Notes under the pieces: generated by a model
What the model was told of the DNA's origin: nothing
What the model saw: only the letters and a program-made list of their open reading frames with translations
Database searches by the model: none
Shown: in pieces, positions 10,201 to 16,603 of the stretch
Numbering within the stretch: position 1 is the stretch's first letter
Layout of the letters: every line of letters begins with the position of its first letter
Translations under genes and position numbers: made by a program
NCBI RefSeq assembly: GCF_022230955.1
Contig: NZ_JAKKFI010000106.1
Coordinates: 1-63,310 of the forward strand
From: Micromonospora cabrerizensis
GTDB taxonomy: Bacteria; Actinomycetota; Actinomycetes; Mycobacteriales; Micromonosporaceae
DNA length: 63,310 bases
Direction: 5' to 3'

Positions 10201-10894
10201 CCTCGTCGCCGCCCCCGGAGGCGTCCGCGGCGACCGCCCCACCGGCGGCGAGCACGGTGACCAGCAGCGCGTCGCAGCGGGCGAAGAGCCCGAGCGGGCC
10301 CGCGCCCGTGGTCAGGCCCCGCAGCGAGCCGCAGAAGATCGGCAGGGGGTTGCCGCCGGCTCTGTGGACCGCGTCCGCGAGGACGTCGACGAACCCGGTG
10401 TTGCCGGCCAGCGCGTGCGCCCGGTAGAAGACGATCCCCACGGTGGGCCGCTGCGGGTCGGTCGGGTGCTCGCCGTGCACGCCGTACGCCGGGGTCGGTG
10501 CGGGCGGGGCGAACCCCTCGCCGGTGAGCAGCACCGTGTCGGAGAGGAACCGGGCCAGCTGCGCCAGGTTGTCCGGCCCACCCTCGACCAGGTATGCCAG
10601 CGCCTGGGTGACGACCCCGGACGGCACTGTGGAGATGGCCATCAGCTCCGCGTCGGGCAGCGCCTCGCCGCCCAGCACGACCGTCGGCACGCCGGTGGCG
10701 AGCACCGCGGTGAGGCCGTCCGGCCAGGCCTGTCGGCCGCCGAGCAGGCGTACGACGACGAGGTCGACCCCGTCGAGCCTGGCGGGCACCTCGTCGGCGG
10801 CGACCCGGGCGGGGTTGGCCAGCCGGTAGTCCGCGCCGCTGGCGCGGGCGGCCAGCAGGTCGGTGTCGGCGGTGGAGAGCAGCAGGATGCGCAC
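7226..10894 (-). CDS. cobN: Cobaltochelatase large subunit CobN
   Basis: 1222 aa, full length for CobN. This is the BchH/ChlH-related catalytic subunit that binds hydrogenobyrinate a,c-diamide and inserts cobalt. Signature segments are FYRAHALAGNTGFVDVL near residue 155, VVHLGKHGTLEWLPGKGLGL near 510, VYPFIVNDPGEGTQAKRRAHAVVIDHL near 540 and the C-terminal DSDDYFQYHGGMVAMV. The start is a GTG preceded by CCGGAG at 7 nt. A cobalamin riboswitch and a small ORF lie upstream on the same strand, so it heads the B12-repressed operon. Confidence 0.95.
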   Translation of the reverse strand: MRILLLSTADTDLLAARASGADYRLANPARVAADEVPARLDGVDLVVVRLLGGRQAWPDGLTAVLATGVPTVVLGGEALPDAELMAISTVPSGVVTQALAYLVEGGPDNLAQLARFLSDTVLLTGEGFAPPAPTPAYGVHGEHPTDPQRPTVGIVFYRAHALAGNTGFVDVLADAVHRAGGNPLPIFCGSLRGLTTGAGPLGLFARCDALLVTVLAAGGAVAADASGGGDEDAWDVGALAALDVPIIQALCLTSTREQWAGSDAGLSPLDAAMQVAIPEFDGRIVSVPFSFKQIDADGLSVYAADADRAARVAGIAMRHARLRYVPNADKRVAVVLSSYPTKHSRVGNAVGLDTPVSAVRLLAALTEAGYHLGDAPVPDDGDALIHALIAAGGHDVEWLTPEQLAAAEARIPGQTYRRWFDQVPAELRERMREHWGEPPGQLYTEGGDIVLAGLRFGNVVLLIQPPRGFGENPIAIYHDPDLPPSHHYLAAYRWLASPSADGGFGADAVVHLGKHGTLEWLPGKGLGLAADCAPDAVLGDLPLVYPFIVNDPGEGTQAKRRAHAVVIDHLVPPMARAETYGDMAKLEQLLDEYATVQALDPAKVPTVRAQIWDLVRAAELHHDLHAEAMPDADDFDEFVLHLDGYLCEVKDVQIRDGLHILADAPTAEPRVNLVLAVLRAPQIWGGARALPGLRQALAVAYSLDEQALLAAPGERLAVPTALTDVVDGPAATAADAVDLIEALARRLVIGMETLGWDAEAVDAVVVEVTGQSIPDVAAVLHFAATELVPRLDRTTDELTNTLGALDGRFVPPGPSGSPTRGLVNVLPTGRNFYSVDPKAIPSRNAWDVGVALADSLLARHLADTGAYPRSVGLTVWGTSAMRTQGDDIAEVLALLGCRPVWDERSRRVTGIEVVPTAELGRPRVDVTVRISGFFRDAFPHVVALIDDAVRRVAALDEPDEDNFLRAHVTADLAEHGDERRATARIFGSKPGAYGAGLLPLIDARTWRSDADLAEVYAVWGGYAYGRGLDGREARADMERSFARIAVAVKNQDTREHDIVDSDDYFQYHGGMVAMVRHLTGTSPQAYVGDSAMPHDVRTRTLGEETRRVFRARVVNPKWIAAMRRHGYKGAFELAATVDYLFGYDATAGVVDDWMYEHLAAAYLFDDTTREFLEKSNPWALRGITERLLEAADRGLWAKPEPATLDRLRDTYLASEGDLEDRV

Positions 10895-10986
10895 GGCAGG
10901 CTCCGGAGAGTGACGCCCTGGCCGGAGGTGACCTGGACGAGGCGGGTGGGTGCGGCGTCAGCCGGTACGACGGCGCGGCCGGCTCG

Positions 10987-11002
10987 CCGACGCGGGCGTC
11001 GG
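10987..11002. repeat. Small GC palindrome between the small ORF and cobN
   Basis: CCGACGC-GG-GCGTCGG, a perfect 7-bp stem with a 2-nt centre, in the 133-bp gap between the small ORF and cobN. It could fold in the operon leader downstream of the riboswitch. There is no U-tract, so a classical terminator is not supported. Confidence 0.4.
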
Positions 11003-11027
11003 GGCCGGTCGGCGCCGGGCGCTCAGC

Positions 11028-11177
11028 TCAGCGCGACCGGTGGCCGACGCGGGCGACCTGGTGCACGCCGACGAGGCCGGCCCGGGACATGCGGGCCCGA
11101 CCGGTCGTGGGTGCGGTGCGGCGTCCGCCGTGCGGGTCATGACGATGCTCGTCGATGAATGAGACGCCGTGCGTCAT
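11028..11177 (-). CDS. Hypothetical 49-codon small ORF downstream of the riboswitch
   Basis: Small ORF on the operon strand. Its ATG at 11177 is preceded by a strong GAGGAGG ribosome binding site at 5 nt, about 30 nt after the riboswitch B12 box. The product begins MTHGVSFIDEHRHDPHGG, a His/Asp-rich head that could bind metal, followed by a basic Arg/Thr/Gly tail without hydrophobic segments. It is not CbtB, which has a transmembrane helix. It may be a regulatory leader peptide, since cobN lies 133 nt downstream, or a degraded gene. The function is unknown and translation is inferred only from the RBS and position. Confidence 0.45.
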   Translation of the reverse strand: MTHGVSFIDEHRHDPHGGRRTAPTTGRARMSRAGLVGVHQVARVGHRSR

Positions 11178-11204
11178 CGGGTCCTCCTCGGGTGTCCACG
11201 CCCT

Positions 11205-11380
11205 GGGGTACGTCCCGACGGCCGAAGTATCCTGGCTTCCGGATCGACGCTCTCCCCCGGCCTTCCAACCGCAGACACACGGCCGTGACTCACGAGGGGG
11301 GATCGCTCCCCGGTGACAGTGGCGGGACCGCGTCGGAATCGCACCGACTTCCTTCACTGCCGTCAGGCCGCGAATGCTGC
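11205..11380 (-). promoter_or_regulatory. Cobalamin riboswitch upstream of the cob operon
   Basis: On the minus strand the sequence reads GCCTGACGG, then GGAAGTCGGTGCGATTCCGA, then CGCGGTCCCGCCACTGT, then a GGGGAGCGATCCCC hairpin, and finally GAAGCCAGGATAC (the B12 box). These are the ordered conserved elements of the AdoCbl riboswitch: the P3/P4 core, the GCCACTG element and the B12 box. The RBS of the small ORF (GAGGAGG, about 11183-11189) lies just 3' of the aptamer. The expression platform is therefore probably translational, with ligand binding masking that RBS. The outer P1 boundaries are approximate. Confidence 0.93.
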
Positions 11381-11694
11381 CACACCGCCGCGCCGCCGGT
11401 CAACGCCGACCCCGGCGCCGCCAAGCGGGTGCCAATCATCAATCTTCACCGATTGCTGGGCCCCGAACCCGCGGGTCGCAATGCCCCGGGTCAATGCGCG
11501 ACGACCTTTGCTCTGCATACCTGTGCGCACCGGTGACGTCGGCACCCGTCGCCTACAGGTATGCAGAGCAAAGGCTGCGCGCACCTGCCCTGGCCTGCGC
11601 CGATCACCCGGCGGGGCGGTGGTACTCGGCACCGTCACCTAGGATCGGCGAACGCCACGACAGCGTCCGCGCTCGATATCGGAGGTCGATCACC
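11381..11694. other. Intergenic region between the divergent cob operon and MBL-fold gene
   Basis: About 310 bp with no convincing gene. It must hold the promoter of the riboswitch-led operon (minus) and of the hydrolase gene (plus), but I see no strong -35/-10 pair. The main structure is the 20-bp inverted repeat at 11505-11574. A GGAGG at 11681-11685 probably serves the hydrolase gene. Confidence 0.5.
11505..11574. repeat. Hairpin repeat, CTTTGCTCTGCA family, copy 1
   Basis: Perfect 20-bp inverted repeat: left arm CCTTTGCTCTGCATACCTGT (11505-11524), right arm its exact complement (11555-11574), loop of 30 nt. The outer arm CCTTTGCTCTGCA and loop motifs (CGCACCG, CGTCGC) recur in the element at 55701-55771, so this is a dispersed family, not a chance palindrome. 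It lies between divergent genes, so a simple terminator role does not fit this copy. Confidence 0.8.
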
Positions 11695-12411
11695 ATCGTC
11701 GCCCCGCAGTTCAGCCACCTGGCGGGCCGTGTCTGGCTCTGCCCGGGCGACCCGGACCCGGAGGCGGTCCAGGCCGGCGTCGCCGTCGTGGCCGACGAGC
11801 GCGGCAGTGTGATGATCGACGCCGGGCAGAGCCCCGCCCACGCCCGCGAGATCCAGGCCGCGCTGACTGCCGCCGGGCTGCCGCAGCCGCGCTGGCTCGT
11901 CTACACCCACCACCACTGGGACCACGTCTGGGGCGCCTGCGCCTGGCCCGGGGTGGAGATCGTCGGGCACGAGACGGCCGTGCCGCTGCTGCGCGCCGAG
12001 GCCGCCCGACCGTGGAGTCACGACTACCTGGACGAGCAAATACGCGCCAATCCCCGCCTCGGCCCGAGCTTCCGGGCCCGGGCACGTGCGGTGGGGTCCT
12101 GGGCGGATTTCGCCATCCTGCCGCCGACCCGCGTCTTCGCCGATCTGGACGAGTTGCCGGTCGGGGTGGGGCTACGCCACGTCGGCGGCGGGCACGCACC
12201 GGACTCGACAGTCGTGCTGGTGCCCGACTCGGGCGTCATGCTGCTGGGCGACTGCTTCTACCCACCACCAGCGCACCTGCGCCAACCCGAGGACGGCCTC
12301 GACCTGGGCCTGGTCCGGCGACTGCTCGACGGCGCCTACCACTGGTACGTGTCCAGCCACGCCGAGCCGATGACGCTTGAGCAGGCCCGCTCCGCCGCCG
12401 AGGCTGCCTGA
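11695..12411 (+). CDS. Metallo-beta-lactamase-fold hydrolase
   Basis: About 239 aa. The zinc-binding motif THHHWDH (HxHxDH type), GGGHAPDSTVVLVPDSGVMLLGDCFY with the later His and Asp ligands, and a C-terminal SSHAEP place it in the MBL superfamily (probably a general thioester/lactone or phosphoester hydrolase; substrate unknown). The family-like N-terminus VAPQFSHLAGRVWLCPGD has no ATG, GTG or TTG nearby. The GGAGG at 11681-11685 is 9 nt before an ATC at 11695, which I give as the provisional start. The end is nearly contiguous with the convergent gene at 12423. Confidence 0.8.
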   Translation: MVAPQFSHLAGRVWLCPGDPDPEAVQAGVAVVADERGSVMIDAGQSPAHAREIQAALTAAGLPQPRWLVYTHHHWDHVWGACAWPGVEIVGHETAVPLLRAEAARPWSHDYLDEQIRANPRLGPSFRARARAVGSWADFAILPPTRVFADLDELPVGVGLRHVGGGHAPDSTVVLVPDSGVMLLGDCFYPPPAHLRQPEDGLDLGLVRRLLDGAYHWYVSSHAEPMTLEQARSAAEAA

Positions 12412-12422
12412 ACAGACGAGCC

Positions 12423-12758
12423 TCAGCGGGCGTGCCGTTCCGGGTGGGCCCGGCTCCACGTGCGCATCCGTTCCGGATATCCGGTGCGCGCCGCCTCGTA
12501 CAACGGCACCGCGTGCTTGCGGGCGATGGACCCCGCCGCCCGTGGCGTGCCGGTACGACGACGGATCCACTCGCCGTCGTGGGCGATCGCCACCACTGTG
12601 GTGTCCGTCGCGGTGGTCTCCGGCTCCAGGTAGAACTCCACCCCCCGCCGGCTGGCGACGAACTCCACCAGCGCCGCGAGGTCCTCGCGGGTCGCCTCCC
12701 GGTCCAGCTTCGTCGGGGTCGCCTCGGTGCCCCGCGACCGTCGGTTGAACCAGCTCAT
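12423..12758 (-). CDS. Hypothetical actinobacterial protein
   Basis: 111 aa from the ATG at 12758, preceded by GAGGAGAGGGG. It has an Arg-rich start (MSWFNRRSRG), a helical segment REDLAALVEFVASRRGVEFYLEPET, a strand ATDTTVVAIAHDGEWIRRRT and a C-terminal ARKHAVPLYEAARTGYPERM. No catalytic motif, signal or membrane segment is seen. The start of the convergent sigma-factor leader overlaps its upstream region. I do not recognise a named family; GC and codon use match the neighbours, so it is likely a real cytosolic protein. Confidence 0.7.
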   Translation of the reverse strand: MSWFNRRSRGTEATPTKLDREATREDLAALVEFVASRRGVEFYLEPETTATDTTVVAIAHDGEWIRRRTGTPRAAGSIARKHAVPLYEAARTGYPERMRTWSRAHPERHAR

Positions 12759-12915
12759 GACCAGCCCCTCTCCTCGACGCCCCTCCAGTGCAGCACCGAA
12801 TCCTGGCAATACGCTGCACGCCGGATGGGAGAGAGCTGACCCGCGCCGAAAGAGACGGGTGGAACCACCGACGCGCGGGCGGTGTCATGAGTGTGATCCG
12901 AACGGAGGCCTCCCC

Positions 12916-13470
12916 CTGGACGACGACGCTCTCGTCACCCGCGCCCGGGCCGGTGACCTGGAGGCGTACGACCTCCTGGTCGCCCGGCACACCGCGTCCG
13001 CACACCGGACGGCGGTGCTGCTCGGCGCGGGGTCGGACTCCGAGGACGTCATCCAGGAGGCGTTCGTGAAGGCGTACCGCAAGCTGTCCCGTTACCGGGG
13101 CGAGTCGTCCTTCCGGTCGTGGTTGCTCGCGATCGTCGCCAACGAGACCCGCAACCTGCACCGGTCCCGGGGCCGACGCGACGGGCTGGTCCTGCGGGCC
13201 GCGGCGGCGGACCCGACGTCCGAGATCGCCGAGGACGGGGCGGTCAGCGCGGTCCTCGCCGGGGAGCGCCGCGCCTCGCTGGTCGAGGCCCTGCGTCAAC
13301 TTCCGGTACGGGACCGCGAGGTGATCGTCTGCCGGTTCTTCCTCGACCTGAGCGAGGAGGAGACGGTGGCGGCGCTGGGCTGGCCTCGGGGCACGGTCAA
13401 GTCGCGTACGTCCCGGGCGCTGGCGAAGCTTCGCGGCCTGCTCGACCGCGAGGAGGTCCGGCATGGATGA
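12916..13470 (+). CDS. ECF-type RNA polymerase sigma factor
   Basis: About 184 aa. Region 2: DALVTRARAGDLEAYDLLVARH, DVIQEAFVKAYRKLSRYRGESSFRSWLLAIVANETRN. Region 4: LRQLPVRDREVIVCRFFLDLSEEETVAALGWPRGTVKSRTSRALAKLR, a clear helix-turn-helix. No ATG, GTG or TTG occurs at the expected N-terminus. A CTG at 12916 lies 7 nt after GGAGG (12904-12908) and gives LDDDALV, matching family starts. The next gene, an anti-sigma-like membrane protein, overlaps its 3' end by 8 nt, the usual sigma/anti-sigma arrangement. Confidence 0.88.
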   Translation: MDDDALVTRARAGDLEAYDLLVARHTASAHRTAVLLGAGSDSEDVIQEAFVKAYRKLSRYRGESSFRSWLLAIVANETRNLHRSRGRRDGLVLRAAAADPTSEIAEDGAVSAVLAGERRASLVEALRQLPVRDREVIVCRFFLDLSEEETVAALGWPRGTVKSRTSRALAKLRGLLDREEVRHG

Positions 13471-14173
13471 CCTCGAACGGGAGCTGCGCGACCTCTCCGC
13501 CTGGCTGGAGACCCCCGACGCTCCGGACGTGACCGCTAGCGTCCGCGTACGCCTCACCAGGCCGGCCCGCCGGTGGCGCCCGCTCGCCGCGGCGGCGCTC
13601 GTCGCCGTGGTCGTGGCGGTGGTACCGCCGACCCGTGCGGCGGTCGCCGACGCCGTCACGGGGCTGCTGCGCTTCGCCGGGGTCAGCATCGCCACCACGC
13701 CCACCCCGACCCTGCCCGGCGACACGCCGTCGCCGTTGCCCGGCCAGCGGACCCTCGCCCTGGACGAGGCCCAACGGGCGGTCCGGTTCCCGATCCGTCA
13801 ACCGGCGCAGCTGGGCCCACCCGAGCGGGTGCTGGTCGCCGACCCCGACGCAACGGGCACCTGCCGGGTGGCGACGTTGCTCTACGACGGGGGCGCGCTG
13901 CGCATCGACGCGTTCGACGGTCGTCTCAATCTGGCCTTCCACAAGGAGGTCATGCCGCCCGGGGCAGCCTGGGTCCAGGTCGACGGTGACTTCGCCATCT
14001 GGGTCGACGGGCCACACGCACTGTCGTACGTGGACCGCGCGGGCGAGGTTCGCCAGGAGACCGCCCGACTGGCCGCCTCGACCCTGATCTGGCAGATGGG
14101 CGACGTCAGTTACCGGCTGGAGGGGGCCGTGGGCAGGGCCGAGGCGATCGAGATCGCCCGTTCGCTGCGCTAG
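13463..14173 (+). CDS. Membrane-anchored anti-sigma-like protein
   Basis: 236 aa. The cytosolic head (residues 1-35, MDDLERELRDLSAWLETP) is followed by a transmembrane segment near 38-54 (PLAAAALVAVVVAVV) and a ~180-aa extracytoplasmic part with a Pro/Thr-rich stalk (TPTPTLPGDTPSPLPG). The outer domain shows a repeated beta pattern (VATLLYDGGALRIDAFDG, WVQVDGDFAIWVDGP). No zinc-binding HxxxCxxC anti-sigma motif is present. Its role as regulator of the preceding ECF sigma factor rests on the 8-nt overlap and topology. Confidence 0.7.
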   Translation: MDDLERELRDLSAWLETPDAPDVTASVRVRLTRPARRWRPLAAAALVAVVVAVVPPTRAAVADAVTGLLRFAGVSIATTPTPTLPGDTPSPLPGQRTLALDEAQRAVRFPIRQPAQLGPPERVLVADPDATGTCRVATLLYDGGALRIDAFDGRLNLAFHKEVMPPGAAWVQVDGDFAIWVDGPHALSYVDRAGEVRQETARLAASTLIWQMGDVSYRLEGAVGRAEAIEIARSLR

Positions 14174-14246
14174 GCCGGGAACCTGGCGGGCCCGGCCGGT
14201 GTCAGCACGGTACGACGAGTTGTCGACGCGTACCGGAAGGGGCGAG

Positions 14247-14780
14247 ATGGGTTCCTGGGGCAGATGGGTGCTGGCATCATCGGTGGTCCTGTTCGCGGGG
14301 TGCACGACCACGACCAGCGGCGGGTCAGCCGCACCGACGAGCGCCGCCCCCACCACGGCGAGCGCCACGGCCGTCACGGCGAGCGCCACGGCCGGCTGCG
14401 CGGCGCGGGTCGAGACGGGGTCGCTGCCGGACTGGGCGGACGCCGGGTTCAGTGGGGACGCCCGGGTCCCGCACGTCTTCGGCGCGAAGGGTGACATCGT
14501 GGCGGTGCTGTTCGCCCATCCGCTACGGCACCACCGCAAGGACGGGTCGAACAACAAGATCCTGTGGGTGGCCCAGGCGGCCACGACCTCGCCCGACCCG
14601 ACCGCACCGGCGACCCTGGTGATCACCGCGACGCTCGACGGCACCGACACGCGGGTGATCCGGGAGGTCCCGGGTGGGCCGGGTCCGTCGGTCATCGACC
14701 TGCCCCAGCCCGGTTGCTGGCGCCTCGACCTGCGCTGGTCCGGGCACACCGACACGATGGACCTGGTCTACGCCCCCTGA
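14247..14780 (+). CDS. Secreted lipoprotein of unknown function
   Basis: 177 aa from the ATG at 14247, preceded by GGAAGGGGCGAG. An n-region MGSWGRW and hydrophobic VLASSVVLF lead to the lipobox LFAGC, then a Thr/Ala/Ser-rich linker of ~35 residues and a folded domain with paired Cys (CAARVETG and PQPGCWRLDLRWSG). The terminal GCWRLDLRWSGHTDTMDL resembles ends of small extracytoplasmic beta domains. It may be a target or sensor of the neighbouring sigma system; this is inference. Confidence 0.7.
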   Translation: MGSWGRWVLASSVVLFAGCTTTTSGGSAAPTSAAPTTASATAVTASATAGCAARVETGSLPDWADAGFSGDARVPHVFGAKGDIVAVLFAHPLRHHRKDGSNNKILWVAQAATTSPDPTAPATLVITATLDGTDTRVIREVPGGPGPSVIDLPQPGCWRLDLRWSGHTDTMDLVYAP

Positions 14781-14803
14781 CGTCGCGCCCTAGGCTGCCG
14801 GGC

Positions 14804-15469
14804 GTGCTGAACGACGCGCGGGCGGCGGCCCGCAACAACGCCGAATGGTGCGACATCGTCTGCGCCAGCCACGGGCTGACCGGCCGTACCGACGCCGAGG
14901 CCTGGTCGGTCCCCCGCCGCTCGCCACCGTGGTACCCGGACGCGGTCACCCTGCGGCCGGGCGTCGACGCCGAGGCCCTGCTGGCGCGGATCGACGCGGG
15001 GGCCGGCGCGTCGGTGAAGGACAGCTTCGCCGACCTCGACCTGTCCGGGTACGGATTCCGGGTGCTCTTCGACGCCCAGTGGATCCACCGCCCTCCGTCG
15101 CCTCCACCGGTCGACGCGCCGCTCACCCCGGTCAGCACCCCGGACGAGCTGGCGGCCTGGGCAGCGGCACACGGTGGTGGGGACCTGTTCCGCCCCGCGC
15201 TCCTGACCGACCCCCGGGTACGGGTGCTTGCCCGCCACGACGACAGCGGCGTGATCACCGGCGGCGCGGTGCTCAGTGGCGGCGACGGTGGGTACGGCGT
15301 CTCCAACCTGTTCACCAGCACCGACGACCCCGAGGCCATCTGGCGCGCGGTGTGCGCCACCCTGCCCACCGCATCCCTGGTCGGCTACGAGGAGACCCCG
15401 GACCTACCCCCGGCCCGACAAGCAGGCTTCCTCCCGACAGGCCCCCTCACAGTCTGGCTGAACCCCTAA
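14804..15469 (+). CDS. Hypothetical protein, weakly acetyltransferase-like
   Basis: 221 aa from the GTG at 14804. N-terminal LNDARAAARNNAEWCDIVCASHG; central LSGYGFRVLFDAQWIHRPP; C-terminal part with RVLARHDDSGVITGGAVLSGGDGGYGVSNLFTS and LVGYEETPDLPPARQAGF. The C-terminal pattern (strand, Gly turn, 'VGYE', 'GF' end) recalls GNAT-type domains that lack a clear acetyl-CoA loop. I cannot assign a function. It ends 20 bp before the hairpin at 15490 that separates it from a convergent gene. Confidence 0.6.
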   Translation: MLNDARAAARNNAEWCDIVCASHGLTGRTDAEAWSVPRRSPPWYPDAVTLRPGVDAEALLARIDAGAGASVKDSFADLDLSGYGFRVLFDAQWIHRPPSPPPVDAPLTPVSTPDELAAWAAAHGGGDLFRPALLTDPRVRVLARHDDSGVITGGAVLSGGDGGYGVSNLFTSTDDPEAIWRAVCATLPTASLVGYEETPDLPPARQAGFLPTGPLTVWLNP

Positions 15470-15489
15470 CCGGCCCCTCCTCCTGCCCC

Positions 15490-15550
15490 GTTGATCATGA
15501 AGTTAGCGACCTCCGCACCGGCGTGTCGCGCCACTAACTTCATGATCAAC
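15490..15550. repeat. Hairpin repeat, GATCATGAAGTT family, copy 1 (convergent gene end)
   Basis: Perfect 17-bp inverted repeat: GTTGATCATGAAGTTAG (15490-15506) and its complement (15534-15550), 27-nt loop containing CGGCGTGTC. It lies between convergent genes ending at 15469 and 15580, a good position for a bidirectional terminator, although no U-tract is present. Two relatives occur at 19847 and 38341. Confidence 0.85.
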
Positions 15551-15579
15551 AGGGAAGGGCGGGGCCGGGGGGGGTGGGG

Positions 15580-16476
15580 TCAGGTCAGGTTTTTCAGATC
15601 TTCGGGGGTCAGGGTCAGGGCGCCCGCCGCCATGTTCTGCTCCAGGTGCGTCGGGTCTGCGGTGCCGGGGATGGCCAGGACGTGTGCGCCCTGGTGCAGG
15701 GTCCAGGCCAGGCGTACCTGGTGCCCGGTGACGCCGTGGGCGCGGGCGACGGCCTCCACGGCCTCGCTCTGCGCGGCGCTCGCGCCCGCCTCCCGGCCGG
15801 TGCCGGCCAGCGCGAAGAACGGCACGTACGCGATACCCCGTTCACCGCAGGCCCGGACGAACGCGTCCTGCTCGCGGTAGGCGTCCACGCCGTAGTTGTT
15901 CTGCACGCAGACCACCGGTGCGATGCCCGCCACGTCGTCCAGCTGCTCGGGCCGGACGTTGGACAGCCCGAGGTGCCGGATCAGCCCGGCGGCACGCAGG
16001 TCGGCGAGCGCGCCGAATCGGTCGGCCAGCGGCACCGCACCCGGCCCTCGACCCAGGCGCAGGTTCACCACGTCGAGCTGGTCGCGGCCGAGCCGACGCA
16101 GGTTCTCCTCCACCTGGTCGCGCAACTGGGCCGGAGTGAGCGCCTCGGTGAAGCCCGTCTCCGGGTCGTACCCGAAACCGACCTTGGTGGCGATGACCAG
16201 GTCCTGCGGGTACGGGGCGAGCGCCGCGCGGATCAGCTCGGTGGCGTAGCGGGCCGGGCCGTCGCCGACCCGCAGGGTGCCGCCGGGCGAGACGTAGAAC
16301 GCGGCCGTGTCGATGTGGTTGACGCCCAGCTCCACGGCACGGCGCAGCAGGGCGACAGCCCGGCCGGTGTCGGGGTTCGCGGTGATCCGCATGGAGCCGA
16401 AGCCCATCCGGCGCACGGTGCGGTCGCCCAGGGTCCAGGTGCCCGCCGCGGCGGCGGTGATCTCGTCGGTTGGCAT
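15580..16476 (-). CDS. Aldo/keto reductase family oxidoreductase
   Basis: 298 aa TIM-barrel NADPH-dependent oxidoreductase, ATG at 16476. VELGVNHIDTAAFY supplies the catalytic Asp and Tyr, and LVIATKVGFG the Lys. The strand that normally carries the catalytic His (LxxxH) reads LDVVNLRLG, so this His is absent. LSNVRPEQLDDV and VQNNYGVDAY are conserved AKR segments, and the end IPGTADPTHLEQNMAA matches the NADPH-binding C-terminal motif. Substrate unknown. Convergent with the preceding gene across a hairpin repeat. Confidence 0.88.
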   Translation of the reverse strand: MPTDEITAAAAGTWTLGDRTVRRMGFGSMRITANPDTGRAVALLRRAVELGVNHIDTAAFYVSPGGTLRVGDGPARYATELIRAALAPYPQDLVIATKVGFGYDPETGFTEALTPAQLRDQVEENLRRLGRDQLDVVNLRLGRGPGAVPLADRFGALADLRAAGLIRHLGLSNVRPEQLDDVAGIAPVVCVQNNYGVDAYREQDAFVRACGERGIAYVPFFALAGTGREAGASAAQSEAVEAVARAHGVTGHQVRLAWTLHQGAHVLAIPGTADPTHLEQNMAAGALTLTPEDLKNLT

Positions 16477-16603
16477 CGGGCGACCATAGCCAGCCCGGGT
16501 ACGCGGCGCAGTCGGCCGCGCACCCGATACCACTCGGCGGCACCGTGGGTTAGATTTTGTGTGCTGACGGAGCCGGTTCGACGGTGTGGCAGCTCCGCCA
16601 CGG

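Noticed and set aside
8552..11158. Long plus-strand open frame opposite cobN
   Set aside because: The minus strand carries CobN with diagnostic motifs, and the plus frame shows only shadow composition.
11028..11177. Small ORF considered as CbtB cobalt transporter
   Set aside because: No transmembrane segment; only a His-rich N-terminus. CbtB has one membrane helix.
11505..11574. Hairpin considered as a tRNA or a rho-independent terminator of cobN
   Set aside because: No cloverleaf or anticodon arm; it lies upstream of the cob operon, not at its end, and no U-tract follows.
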